Positions 30,227-39,750 of a stretch of DNA of 64,000 nt are shown one piece after another. Below the pieces are notes generated by a model. It ran no database searches, was not told where the DNA came from, and saw only the letters and a list, made by a program, of their open reading frames with translations. The stretch's first letter is position 1; each line of letters opens with the position of its first letter. Location of the stretch: contig NZ_AUCB01000006.1 in NCBI RefSeq assembly GCF_000429545.1, positions 62,001 to 126,000 of the forward strand, read 5' to 3'. Source of the DNA: Arenibacter certesii DSM 19833 (GTDB taxonomy: Bacteria; Bacteroidota; Bacteroidia; Flavobacteriales; Flavobacteriaceae). The translations under genes were made by a program, and so were the position numbers.

Positions 30227-31981
30227 TTATAAATCAGTGTTTCGTATGCTCTGTATTTCTTCTTGGGACAAAGCTTTATTGAACAACCTTACTTCATCAA
30301 TAAAGCTGGCATCTGACAAATGTCCCCATTCGCTAAATCTTGGTGCCCCTGAGCCTATAGAAAGTAGGTCGCAACCTGTCCAATCTACGCCATTAACATC
30401 GTTTTGCGCAACAACTTCTCCATCAAAATATACGATTGCTTTATTTTCTGAAATGGTGAAGGCCATGTGTACCCATTCTCCCACGGAGGTATCAATTCTA
30501 GCTGCATCGCCACCATCTATCCAAGTATCTGCAGTTCCATCGCCCACGTTAAGTTTAAAGATCTGACTTTCCGGACTTCCTTCACGGAAGAATCTTATTC
30601 CGCTTTTGCGATTGTTTTGTTTATCCGGGTAATCTCCATTTTCAGTATCCTCTGGACCCATGGCCAAGATACCGGCCCTGTCCGGAGCAGCATTTACCTT
30701 ATACCAGAATGTAGCGCTAAACTCGGGTGTAGTCAATCCAGATGTAGTATATGTTAAGTAAGAATCCGCTGCACCAGCATACGCATCTGTACCTCTAACA
30801 CCTTCTCCGGCAAACCCAGGCGTGCCCATAATGGTAGCTTCTTGATCGTTAAACTTGTTCTTGGTATCCCCATCCAATGGCAGGTAAAACATTTCCCCAT
30901 CAAATTCCCCGGTATAGGGATTGGTAATATTGATCATGTTCTGGATATCTGCTTCGGTCAGTGCGGTATTGAACAGGCGTAGCTCATCCATGGCGCTATT
31001 ATCTGACTTATGATTCCAATAGCTAAATGTCTCCCCTCCAGAACCTATAGTTATCTCTTCACAACCGGTCCAATCTACAGGTGCACTTAGTGGTGCAGTT
31101 TTAATCTCCACTCCATTAAAGAAGAGCGTACTTTCTGTAGCGGAGATGGCTAAAGCGATGTGCACCCAATCGCCAGCGGTTGCATCGAGCACTCCTCCAT
31201 CGTTCCAGCTATCACTATCTCCAGTCCCAATGTTTGCTTTTATAGTCTGGTCGGTAGCACTACCTTCCCGAAATAACCGAATCCCTTGATTGCGATCATC
31301 AGCGTCGTCCCCAATTACAAGGATACCTGCCCTATCTGGACTGGCATCTACCTTATACCAAAAGGCAGCAGTAAATTCCGTTCCCAACAATCCCTCGGTA
31401 GGATATATTAAATAAGAATCGGTAGCTCCTTGGTATGCATTTGTCCCAATAAGTCCCTCCCCGGCAAATCCTGGAGTTCCTACTTTGCCTGCCTGTTTAA
31501 AGCCTACTAGGTCAAAATAGTCTCCATCAAAAGGCATATAGAAGGTCTCTCCAGCAAAGAGCGGAGTGTAGGCGGGTTCTTTTTCAAAATTCACTGTTGC
31601 TACAGTCGTTTTCCCTTCTAAATCTGTTGCGGTAATCGAAAGCTCATGTGCACCATCGGTCAACTTATCGTAGACAAGGTCTTTTTTCAAAAATCGACGG
31701 TAATCTTTAAATTCACTAAAGGTTTCAATATTTGCCCCGTTGAGCATCACGTCTACTTTTGCGATTTCTATATCATCGGTCACCTCAAAATCGATTGTAA
31801 TGGAAGTTACCACATCCAGTACTTTTATTTTAACTCCGTCTGTGGGATAATTGACCTTTATTTGTGGCGCAGTGGCATCGGCCCCTGGATCAACCTGCGT
31901 TATAGCATCTATTCCCTGATCACAACCGTAGAAAAAAAACACGGCGATTAAGCTGGCACATAATAGTTTAATACTTTTCAT
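30227..31981 (-). CDS. LamG-repeat surface glycan-binding lipoprotein
   Basis: A 584-residue lipoprotein (lipobox YGC, cysteine 20). After a short acidic linker comes an immunoglobulin-like domain (~38-125), then two concanavalin-A-like LamG domains (~135-350 and ~355-584). Each has a copy of FYMPFDGDYFD/FYLPLDGDTKN, FWYKVDASPDRAGIL/FWYKVNAAPDRAGIL and DELRLFNTALTEADIQNM/DEVRLFNKALSQEEIQSI, so the domains arose by internal duplication. No catalytic residues are recognised. Directly after susD in the operon, this is the place of the surface glycan-binding proteins (SusE/F-like) that hold the polymer for the enzymes. Confidence 0.85.
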   Translation of the reverse strand: MKSIKLLCASLIAVFFFYGCDQGIDAITQVDPGADATAPQIKVNYPTDGVKIKVLDVVTSITIDFEVTDDIEIAKVDVMLNGANIETFSEFKDYRRFLKKDLVYDKLTDGAHELSITATDLEGKTTVATVNFEKEPAYTPLFAGETFYMPFDGDYFDLVGFKQAGKVGTPGFAGEGLIGTNAYQGATDSYLIYPTEGLLGTEFTAAFWYKVDASPDRAGILVIGDDADDRNQGIRLFREGSATDQTIKANIGTGDSDSWNDGGVLDATAGDWVHIALAISATESTLFFNGVEIKTAPLSAPVDWTGCEEITIGSGGETFSYWNHKSDNSAMDELRLFNTALTEADIQNMINITNPYTGEFDGEMFYLPLDGDTKNKFNDQEATIMGTPGFAGEGVRGTDAYAGAADSYLTYTTSGLTTPEFSATFWYKVNAAPDRAGILAMGPEDTENGDYPDKQNNRKSGIRFFREGSPESQIFKLNVGDGTADTWIDGGDAARIDTSVGEWVHMAFTISENKAIVYFDGEVVAQNDVNGVDWTGCDLLSIGSGAPRFSEWGHLSDASFIDEVRLFNKALSQEEIQSIRNTDL

Positions 31982-31998
31982 TTTTTCTAAGTTGTTTG

Positions 31999-33549
31999 TT
32001 AGTTACTGATTTCCCCTAATATTGGAAATTCATCAATTTGATCCTGATGATAGGTTACAAATGTTTTGTTAGCTGTAAATGTCCTACCCTCATAGCTGAG
32101 CTCTTCATATCTTCCCAAACGGACCATGTCAAAAAACCGCTTGCCCCATTCCATTGCCAGTTCTGCATATTTTTCGTCCACAACTTGATCTAAGGTCACT
32201 CCGGATAACGGCGGCATACCAGCTCTCCCTCTTACTAAATTAACCGCTTGATCTGCTGTCATAACAGAATTGGAAGCTCCTTGCAATAGCGCCTCAGCAT
32301 ATATTAAGAGTGTTTCAGCATAACGGAATACAATGTAATTTTTATTACTGCCGTAGTCTGTTCGCCCTGGAATTAACTGATTTGTTGGTAAATAGTGTTT
32401 CCCACTGGAAAATATGGATCTGACATCCGAAGTATTTTTGTCGCCATCCCTAGTCGTTGGAGAAACAAATGCTGGTAACGTTGCCGCCGTGTAAGGCGTA
32501 GTCGCTATTAGGCTATCGATTCCTTTCTGGCTAAAAAACACGGAAGTTTCCAATCGTTCCGTTTCTCCCCTATCCAGCATAAACGCTACATATTTCATAC
32601 TTGGTTCAAAGAAGCCCCACCCACTAGAAGCCCCTGGTACCGTAGGAGTCCAAGAATTAGGTCCATAAGGCGCATAAAGATGCCCCACTCGCTCCCCTTC
32701 ACCTGTACCAAAATCCGAATATTGAAATTCAAACAAGCTCTCATCACTCAATTTTCCAGGGGTTTTAAATAATTCATAAAAATCGTTGTAGAGGCTGAAC
32801 TTTCCTGAACTAATAATCTGGCCTGCAGCATCGGCTACGGCCTGATAATTCTTCAATTCTTGATTTGCCACCGCTTTTATCATTAAACCTGTGTATTTAG
32901 TAACCCCTCCAGGAAGATCTGTTCGCTCATTAGGTCGCATATCCACCAAAAATGGGATTGCTTCGTCCATTTGCGCAGAAATATGCTGCATTACCTCATC
33001 CTTAGTAGGAACTGAAGTTACATCGGCAAAATCATCAAGATCTGAGGATTCTGGAATAAAGACGGCGCCATAAACCTGGGACAGTTGAAAAAGTAAAATT
33101 GCCCTAAGTACTTTTGCCTCTGCAATATATTGTTTCCCCTTAGCTATTCCATCGGCATCGGCAAATTCCATATAACGTTCAATTTGTTCCATTCCCGTAT
33201 GGGCTCGGATTATATCGCCATAATAAGTTTCCCATAAGGTCCTGGAACCAAAGAATGAGTTGTCATATACGTAACGATCTTGGTTTTTAAGGCCCTGCTG
33301 ATCTCCCGCTGCATTTACATCATCCCCCCTTGTTGATACGACCAATGGTTGTTCCCATCCCCGGGCAGTAACAGCTTGGTAGACCCCAATAAGTGAGAAT
33401 ACCATATTATCGGTTTTGGAGAAATCTGTACCTCCAGCGAAATTATTATTGAGTTCCGGTTGGTCTAATTGGTCCGAACAGCCAATAAGCAGTACACCTA
33501 TTAAGGCTAAAATAACCGAGAGTCTGTTTGTCTTTATATATCGTGTCAT
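31999..33549 (-). CDS. SusD/RagB family nutrient-binding lipoprotein
   Basis: This surface lipoprotein (lipobox LLIGC, cysteine 24) of 516 residues pairs with the SusC gene 10 bp upstream. It belongs to the classical SusD branch: RAILLFQLSQVYGAVFI (~145-165) in the N-terminal SusD-like domain, and FRYAETLLIYAEALLQG, VRGRAGMPPL and ELAMEWGKRFFDMVRLG in the C-terminal RagB/SusD domain. It should bind the beta-glucan fragments released at the surface by the co-operonic GH144 enzymes. Confidence 0.93.
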   Translation of the reverse strand: MTRYIKTNRLSVILALIGVLLIGCSDQLDQPELNNNFAGGTDFSKTDNMVFSLIGVYQAVTARGWEQPLVVSTRGDDVNAAGDQQGLKNQDRYVYDNSFFGSRTLWETYYGDIIRAHTGMEQIERYMEFADADGIAKGKQYIAEAKVLRAILLFQLSQVYGAVFIPESSDLDDFADVTSVPTKDEVMQHISAQMDEAIPFLVDMRPNERTDLPGGVTKYTGLMIKAVANQELKNYQAVADAAGQIISSGKFSLYNDFYELFKTPGKLSDESLFEFQYSDFGTGEGERVGHLYAPYGPNSWTPTVPGASSGWGFFEPSMKYVAFMLDRGETERLETSVFFSQKGIDSLIATTPYTAATLPAFVSPTTRDGDKNTSDVRSIFSSGKHYLPTNQLIPGRTDYGSNKNYIVFRYAETLLIYAEALLQGASNSVMTADQAVNLVRGRAGMPPLSGVTLDQVVDEKYAELAMEWGKRFFDMVRLGRYEELSYEGRTFTANKTFVTYHQDQIDEFPILGEISN

Positions 33550-33559
33550 AGCTAATTTT

Positions 33560-36500
33560 TTATATTTTAATGTTTACACCCATGGTATACACACCGGGAA
33601 TTGGATAAGTTTGATTGTCCCTACCATCTGAAACTTCGGGAGTAAAGCCATTGTAATCAAAAAAGGTCAACGGTCTTTCAGCAGTCAGATAGAATCTGAT
33701 ATTAGGATTGAATTTCCCTTTTAGCTGGGGTAATGTATAGCCTACCGTAACATTTTGCAATCGAACAAAATCGCCCTTTTCCACAAAATAACTATTTAGA
33801 AATTGATTGCTCCATGGGTTTCTTATTCCTCTAGCCGAAGGATACGTATTTGAAGTACCCGGACCATGCCATCGGTTGATGGCAAAATCCCTATCAATAT
33901 TAGGGTCGGGTGTTTGCCGGATAGCAAAACGTTTTTGGTTTGCAATTACATTGCCTCCCTGCCCAATGACGTTTAGGGAAAAGTCCCAAGCCTTATAGTT
34001 AAGTCCAAGATTAAATCCGAAGGAATAGGTAGGAAGGTAGGATCCCAAATCCACTCTGTCCTGCGCATCTATCACCATGTCACCATTATGGTCTACAAAT
34101 CTAAAATCTCCTGGCGCTACCACTAATCCGTCTGCAATTGCTGCTTGTGCTGCGGGGTCTGCTTGAATTTCCTCTGGAGTTTGGTATACCCCTGCGACCT
34201 CAAGTCCGTAAAAAGGGCTAATGGTCCCACCTATTACTGTTCGTTGTGCAGTATCTCCGCCTGTGGTTAAATTATCTTGGCCGGCTAGATCCATCACTTC
34301 ATTTTTCAGGGTTGAAAAGTTTCCTCCAACAGTATAGCGGAAATTATCGGAAACCTGATTGTTCCAATTTAATACTACCTCAACGCCCGAGTTTCTGATT
34401 ATCCCCACATTCTGTCTGGTTTCTCCTGGCACTAGGAGCCTTGAAACGGGAATTACCGCATCCCTAGTCTCCCTATTAAAATAATCGGTCTCAATAGATA
34501 ATCGATTGCTGAACATTCCGGCAGAAATACCAACGTTTGTTTCAGCAGTTACCTCCCATTTTAAAGCTTCAAAATCACTGCTGGTCACCAATCCTGGATA
34601 TCTTATATCGCCAAAAGCTGCACTAACTTCATTTGAAGTAATACCTCCAGTACTTGAATTGACATTGGCATTTCCTAATTCACCCCAACTTGCCCTTATT
34701 TTTAAAAAATCGAAAAGACTTTGGTTATCCATAAAGGATTCTTGGGAAACAACCCAACCGGCCCCTACTGTAGGGAAATAGCCCCATTTCTCCTGATATT
34801 TACTGGTGCCGTCTGCACGAAATGTACCGTATAATAAATACTTACTATCAAAATTATAGGCGATACGCCCAAAATAGGAAAAGAAATACTGTCTTACTCC
34901 GTTATCCCCAACCCCATCCACATCGATGGTTTTTGCTAAATCCAAGTAATAAGATTCGTCACCAATTCCAGGACCATTTGGGAAATTAAGGCCTTTTGCC
35001 TCTAACTGCTCTAAAGATCTGTCCCTAAAAGACGTACCTCCCAAAACCGTTAAGTTATGTTTTCCAAAACTGTCATCATAGGTCAATGTATTATCCCAAG
35101 TTTGTTCCGAAAACGTTTCATTTCGCTTTACCAATTCTGCATTTTCCCTAAAAGCATTGCCATTACCAAAAAAGAATGGAAGTCTTACTTCCCTCGTTTC
35201 AAGGGTTTCCAAGTTATGATAGTAGGCTGTTTTAAAGGTCAATTTATCAGGAACTAACTGATAGCTTAAATCAAAGGTCATCAGCGTATTCCGAATTTTA
35301 TCTCTATTTTCCGTGTTTTCCATTATCGGAAAGGGGTTCTGCGTACCTCTATAACCTAAATCTTGGGCATTGGCATAAGACCTTGGAAAGGCATCAGTTT
35401 TGGAAGGATCTAGAACAGGCATCGTTGGCACCCCAAAGTAAGCCAATGCAAAAGCGGTATTTTCTGGACGGAATCTGGTAGCATTGCTCAACAGTGTAGA
35501 AACACCTACTTTTAAACGATCGCTTATATCAAAATCCAGTTTGGTCCTGATATTCAATCGATCGTAGTCATTCTTCATTTTAAGAATACCTTCTTGTTCA
35601 AAGTAACTTAACCCTACAGAGTAAGTGGTACCCTCCGTTCCTCCGGTAACCCCTAAACTGTGGTTTTGTTGCAATGCGTGTCGTAACACCAGATCATACC
35701 AATCAGTATTTACATTGGGTATGTTTGGGTTTATTCTACTCCGCCCGTAACGCTGAATCGCATTTTCTATAAATTGAGCTTCTGCGGCCGAACCCGACTC
35801 TCTCGCCAAAGTGGCAAATTGCTCAGCATTGGACAGCTTAACTATGTTTTGCGCTACTTGTACTCCCTGATAGCCATTATACGTAATTTGCGGTTTTTGA
35901 TTTCTTTTACCAGATTTAGTTTCAATAAGTACTACCCCATTTGCAGCCCTCACTCCGTAAATAGCGGATGCAGATGCATCTTTAAGGACCGAAATAGTTT
36001 CAATATCCTCACTATTCAAAAAATCAATATCATCAAAGAAGGTTCCGTCTACCACATAAAGAGGATCGGATGCACCACCAACGTAAGACCCAATACCACG
36101 TACCCGTATGGTAGGTGCAGTACCTGGAGCTCCACTACTAACCACTTGCAAACCTGCTACTTTTCCCTGAAGTGACTGCATAGCTGAACCAGAGGGTGTT
36201 CTGGTTATATCCTCTGATTTAATGGTGGTAATGGACCCGGTTAAATCTGCTTTCTTTTGTGTTCCGTACCCTACCACCACTACCTCATCCAACGCCTGGG
36301 CGTCTTCCTGAAGTTGAATATTAAAGGAGGTCTGATCATTTACGGGAATTTCCAGAGTGGTAAATCCCAAGTAACTAAAGACCAAAGTTCCCTTTGCCGG
36401 AATATTATCCAACACAAAATTCCCATCAAAATCGGTCTGCGTCCCAGTTGTTGTTTCTTTAACAATAACAGAAGCTCCAGGTAAGGGCTGATTGTCATTA

Positions 36501-36598
36501 TCTGTTACGGTACCACGAATAGTAATATCATCCTGGGCGTAGGTAAACCACTGAAACATCAAGAACGAAATTAATAATAATACGTTTCTAAATTTCAT
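33560..36598 (-). CDS. SusC/RagA family TonB-linked outer membrane transporter
   Basis: This 1012-residue TonB-dependent transporter has a signal peptide (~1-21, ending TYAQ), a carboxypeptidase-regulatory-like domain (~27-105), a TonB-box-like LDEVVVVGYGTQKKADLTG (~105-123), a plug with SVLKDASASAIYGVRAANGV (~205) and a barrel ending YTMGVNIKI. It is the first structural gene of the beta-1,2-glucan locus. The 240-bp region before it carries repeated TGATGTA motifs and lies just after the sensor-regulator gene, which probably controls it. Confidence 0.95.
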   Translation of the reverse strand: MKFRNVLLLISFLMFQWFTYAQDDITIRGTVTDNDNQPLPGASVIVKETTTGTQTDFDGNFVLDNIPAKGTLVFSYLGFTTLEIPVNDQTSFNIQLQEDAQALDEVVVVGYGTQKKADLTGSITTIKSEDITRTPSGSAMQSLQGKVAGLQVVSSGAPGTAPTIRVRGIGSYVGGASDPLYVVDGTFFDDIDFLNSEDIETISVLKDASASAIYGVRAANGVVLIETKSGKRNQKPQITYNGYQGVQVAQNIVKLSNAEQFATLARESGSAAEAQFIENAIQRYGRSRINPNIPNVNTDWYDLVLRHALQQNHSLGVTGGTEGTTYSVGLSYFEQEGILKMKNDYDRLNIRTKLDFDISDRLKVGVSTLLSNATRFRPENTAFALAYFGVPTMPVLDPSKTDAFPRSYANAQDLGYRGTQNPFPIMENTENRDKIRNTLMTFDLSYQLVPDKLTFKTAYYHNLETLETREVRLPFFFGNGNAFRENAELVKRNETFSEQTWDNTLTYDDSFGKHNLTVLGGTSFRDRSLEQLEAKGLNFPNGPGIGDESYYLDLAKTIDVDGVGDNGVRQYFFSYFGRIAYNFDSKYLLYGTFRADGTSKYQEKWGYFPTVGAGWVVSQESFMDNQSLFDFLKIRASWGELGNANVNSSTGGITSNEVSAAFGDIRYPGLVTSSDFEALKWEVTAETNVGISAGMFSNRLSIETDYFNRETRDAVIPVSRLLVPGETRQNVGIIRNSGVEVVLNWNNQVSDNFRYTVGGNFSTLKNEVMDLAGQDNLTTGGDTAQRTVIGGTISPFYGLEVAGVYQTPEEIQADPAAQAAIADGLVVAPGDFRFVDHNGDMVIDAQDRVDLGSYLPTYSFGFNLGLNYKAWDFSLNVIGQGGNVIANQKRFAIRQTPDPNIDRDFAINRWHGPGTSNTYPSARGIRNPWSNQFLNSYFVEKGDFVRLQNVTVGYTLPQLKGKFNPNIRFYLTAERPLTFFDYNGFTPEVSDGRDNQTYPIPGVYTMGVNIKI

Positions 36599-36676
36599 AA
36601 TAGTGCAAGTATTGAGTTATATAATTACTAAATTAATAAAACATTAGCGCAATGTAGGGGCGTGGAGTACATTATA

Positions 36677-36787
36677 ACTACATCAGAAATTAAATTGGAC
36701 ACTAAACCCCGCTGAGCAAGTGCTTGCAGTAGCAATAAATAGATATTATTATGACAAATTAACAGATTGATGTACTAATGATGTAGT
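36677..36787. promoter_or_regulatory. Candidate operator: TGATGTA repeats upstream of susC
   Basis: TGATGTA occurs twice as a direct repeat with 11-bp periodicity (36768-36774 and 36779-36785). The second copy extends to TGATGTAGT (36779-36787), whose exact reverse complement ACTACATCA is at 36677-36685. All lie in the intergenic region between the regulator and susC. One-helical-turn spacing suits a dimeric LuxR-type DNA-binding domain. No TAnnTTTG element is seen in this gap. Confidence 0.35.
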
Positions 36788-36838
36788 GTTCTTTTGTAAG
36801 AAATAAGCTAGGGCTTGTTACCCAAACTCCCTTATTTC

Positions 36839-39595
36839 CTACTTAAAAGTGATTAGGTAGTTAGAAATGTTCTGTTCGCTCTCCAATTCCAGTTTTTTAC
36901 GCAGACGGTAGCGATGTATCTCCACACCCCTTGTGCTAATCCCCATTAGCGGTGCAATCTCTTTCGAAGCAAGGTTCATTTTAAGATAAGCGCATAATTT
37001 CAGATCTTTTGGGGTAAGAGTAGGATAGCGATGCAATAACATTTCAAAAAAATCATTGTGCAATTCTTTGAAATTGACTTCAAATTGCCTCCAATCTTCA
37101 TCGTCACTAATAGCACTGTTAAGTTTTTTCATAAATGAACGGTAGCGTTGCTGATTATCAAATTTCGCTTTGTTCACCAAGAGTAGATTCTTCAACTCTA
37201 AAATGAGCTCATTTTTTCTGGCCATACTCATAGTAGTACTGGTTAATTCCTTCTGTTTCATCCGTACTTCCTTTGCCAATTTCTCCTTTTCAAGCTGTGC
37301 CAATTGCTCTTCCTGTTGTCGCACCAAATTTTTCTTTAACAGAGCATGTTTTCTTTCGAGCTTACGTCTGTTGTACTCCCGGATAACAAAAATTACCACA
37401 AGGCCCATCAATGCATACATCACAAAACTAACCGTAGAAAAATACCATGGGGGCTTAATCTCAAACTGCAATCTTTGAGGCAGGGAACGTTCATTATTAA
37501 TTCCCACAGTATATACCTTTAGGGTATACTTCCCATAAGGTAGATTTTGAAAGGAAAGTGATCCTTTTTCAAGGTTGCCCGTTTGCACCAAAGGCCCATT
37601 AAGTTCATAATAATATCTTGGCCGAACCAGTTCTGAGGCGGCCATTTCTAATGATATATTATGGGATCGGTTATAAGGTATTATAAAAGTTCCATTCTCT
37701 AAAGGATGTATATTTTCCTCGTCTTTAAAGTGGAAGAACTTAGGTGTGGTGAGTTCATAGTTTTGCAGGTGACGTCGGAGTTTGGCCAAGTTTAAATTAC
37801 TATAACCGTCGCTTAAGGTGAAAAAGTATATGCTATCATTAAGCTTTATCACGTTCTCCGCCTCTGGCACCAAGCGGCGGCCCAATTGGGCATCTTCTAA
37901 TACAAAACGATCCTCCTTAAGATCGGTTACTAGCAGTTCTTTAGACCCTTCATTGTCTATAAACCAATAGTGATCTTCATCAAAATGAACAAGGTCCTTA
38001 TTGTTATACTCTTGAAATTCCTCAAAAATTAGTATTTCCGCCAGAATAGGATCATACTTATACCAAATTCCCGAACTATAAAGTACAATCTGATTTTTTA
38101 TATTGTAGAGCTTTACATTATAATTATTGGGGATTTCAGCAGATCCAAATTCCTGCTTATTTACTACTTCGTTATAATCATCATTTAATGTAAGTCGATA
38201 TAAGCCTTTATAAGGATGCGCTACCCAGAGTGTAGTGGGGCTTTCAAAAGTTAGATACTTTATTGGAAAAGTTATTCCTTGGATCGCCTCTACGGCCCAT
38301 TGCCCTTCTTGGGTCTTACTATATCTTCCCAATCCGTTATAAGTTCCTTGCAGATAAAGGGACTTAGAGCTTGGGACCTTAACCACTTGGTAACCGCCAG
38401 ATATTTCCGATATTAGATTTAGGCGTCCATCTTCTAGAATAAAGGTTCCTGTATTATGACCACAGAACAGGTCTCCCTCTACCACTTCCAAGTCCCAAAC
38501 ATGTCCTTGGGAGCCCTCCACAAATCTCAGGACATCCCCTTCAAAATAATGGATTCCCGTATTGCTTCCCAAATATATAGTCCCATTATGCAGGGCAACG
38601 TCATACACCGTCCCAACGGCCCCAGTATAATCAGTATAATAGGTAAGCGGATTTTCCATTTGCAATCTGTCGATTCCATTATCCAATCCTATCCAAAGCA
38701 TTTCACCATACTGTTGTAATGCCAGCACGGTATTATTCTGCAATCCTACCTCTCTATTAAGACATAGAAAAGTATTTTGCTCCCAGTCATAAAAATAAAT
38801 TCCGTTTTTAATGGTCCCAAAGGCGATCTTTTCATTGGTTAAAGGAAGAATCCGGTTTAATTGGTGCTGTTTCAGCTCCTTATTAATTTCTTCAGGTAGC
38901 GCTTTTAATCCCTCATCCTTGAACAAAAATGCTCCATGTAGTTTAGTTCCAATCAACAGGCCATTGGACGTAGGAACCATATCTACCACTATTTTACTAT
39001 TTAGGAGGGCTGTTCCGTTTACGGGAGTCAACTTCTTGTCTTTAACATAATTTAAACCACTTGGTCCTCCTGCAACAAATATAGCATCATCCCATACCAC
39101 CATATGATTGACCACAAAATGGGGCTCAACTATTGAGATTGCATCGTCACGGTAGATATAGATTCCAGAAAAGGATCGGAAAACTATAGCATCTTTAAAA
39201 GGCAAAATTTGCCAAAATTCCTCACTGGTAAATTCGTGTTCTTCAATAAGATGGGTCAGGGAAGTATATTCCAATCCGCCATAAACGTTTTTTTCCCAAA
39301 ACCCAAACTCCTCATAGGAGCCGGTATAGATCTTATTCTTGATCCATGCCACAGAGCGAATGGTGGTTTTATTGGGAAGTTTATACAAAGTCCATTGCTC
39401 TCCATTGAAATGGAGCAATCCATTATTATTAGCCACATACAACTCACCTTCTGGGTCTACGGTTAGATCCCAGTTTTTACTGTCAGCCTGATATTCAAAG
39501 ATGTGGTAGTTTTGAATGGGTGGCAAGAGAACCTGTCCAATTGCAGGATGAGTAAAAATATAGACAAATAAACCAATAAGTATAAAAATTTTCAT
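36839..39595 (-). CDS. Membrane sensor-regulator with beta-propeller, Y_Y_Y domain and LuxR-type HTH
   Basis: A 918-residue regulator with a signal peptide (~1-20), two periplasmic seven-bladed-type propellers (~30-660), a Y_Y_Y domain (~665-725), one transmembrane helix (~730-755), a coiled coil (~756-840) and a C-terminal LuxR-type helix-turn-helix (~855-910: YPTLTPKDLKLCAYLKMN, SKEIAPLMGISTRGVEIHR). No histidine kinase or receiver domain is present, so ligand binding outside is linked directly to a cytoplasmic DNA-binding domain. The domain order resembles hybrid sensors of Bacteroidota glycan loci without the phosphorelay. Placed immediately before susC, it most likely induces the beta-glucan operon when glucan fragments bind. 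Confidence 0.88.
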   Translation of the reverse strand: MKIFILIGLFVYIFTHPAIGQVLLPPIQNYHIFEYQADSKNWDLTVDPEGELYVANNNGLLHFNGEQWTLYKLPNKTTIRSVAWIKNKIYTGSYEEFGFWEKNVYGGLEYTSLTHLIEEHEFTSEEFWQILPFKDAIVFRSFSGIYIYRDDAISIVEPHFVVNHMVVWDDAIFVAGGPSGLNYVKDKKLTPVNGTALLNSKIVVDMVPTSNGLLIGTKLHGAFLFKDEGLKALPEEINKELKQHQLNRILPLTNEKIAFGTIKNGIYFYDWEQNTFLCLNREVGLQNNTVLALQQYGEMLWIGLDNGIDRLQMENPLTYYTDYTGAVGTVYDVALHNGTIYLGSNTGIHYFEGDVLRFVEGSQGHVWDLEVVEGDLFCGHNTGTFILEDGRLNLISEISGGYQVVKVPSSKSLYLQGTYNGLGRYSKTQEGQWAVEAIQGITFPIKYLTFESPTTLWVAHPYKGLYRLTLNDDYNEVVNKQEFGSAEIPNNYNVKLYNIKNQIVLYSSGIWYKYDPILAEILIFEEFQEYNNKDLVHFDEDHYWFIDNEGSKELLVTDLKEDRFVLEDAQLGRRLVPEAENVIKLNDSIYFFTLSDGYSNLNLAKLRRHLQNYELTTPKFFHFKDEENIHPLENGTFIIPYNRSHNISLEMAASELVRPRYYYELNGPLVQTGNLEKGSLSFQNLPYGKYTLKVYTVGINNERSLPQRLQFEIKPPWYFSTVSFVMYALMGLVVIFVIREYNRRKLERKHALLKKNLVRQQEEQLAQLEKEKLAKEVRMKQKELTSTTMSMARKNELILELKNLLLVNKAKFDNQQRYRSFMKKLNSAISDDEDWRQFEVNFKELHNDFFEMLLHRYPTLTPKDLKLCAYLKMNLASKEIAPLMGISTRGVEIHRYRLRKKLELESEQNISNYLITFK

Positions 39596-39750
39596 ATTTC
39601 ACTTATGTATGGCTATAACATTACTGATAAGCTATAGCTTTGAAAGTTACGAAAACTGGAGGAACTAAGATTGCTGGAGTTTGACCCTAAAACTAAATAA
39701 GTAATAGTTCGTGAGGAGCGAAAACCTACTCTTTAGTAAAAAGTAACCAA

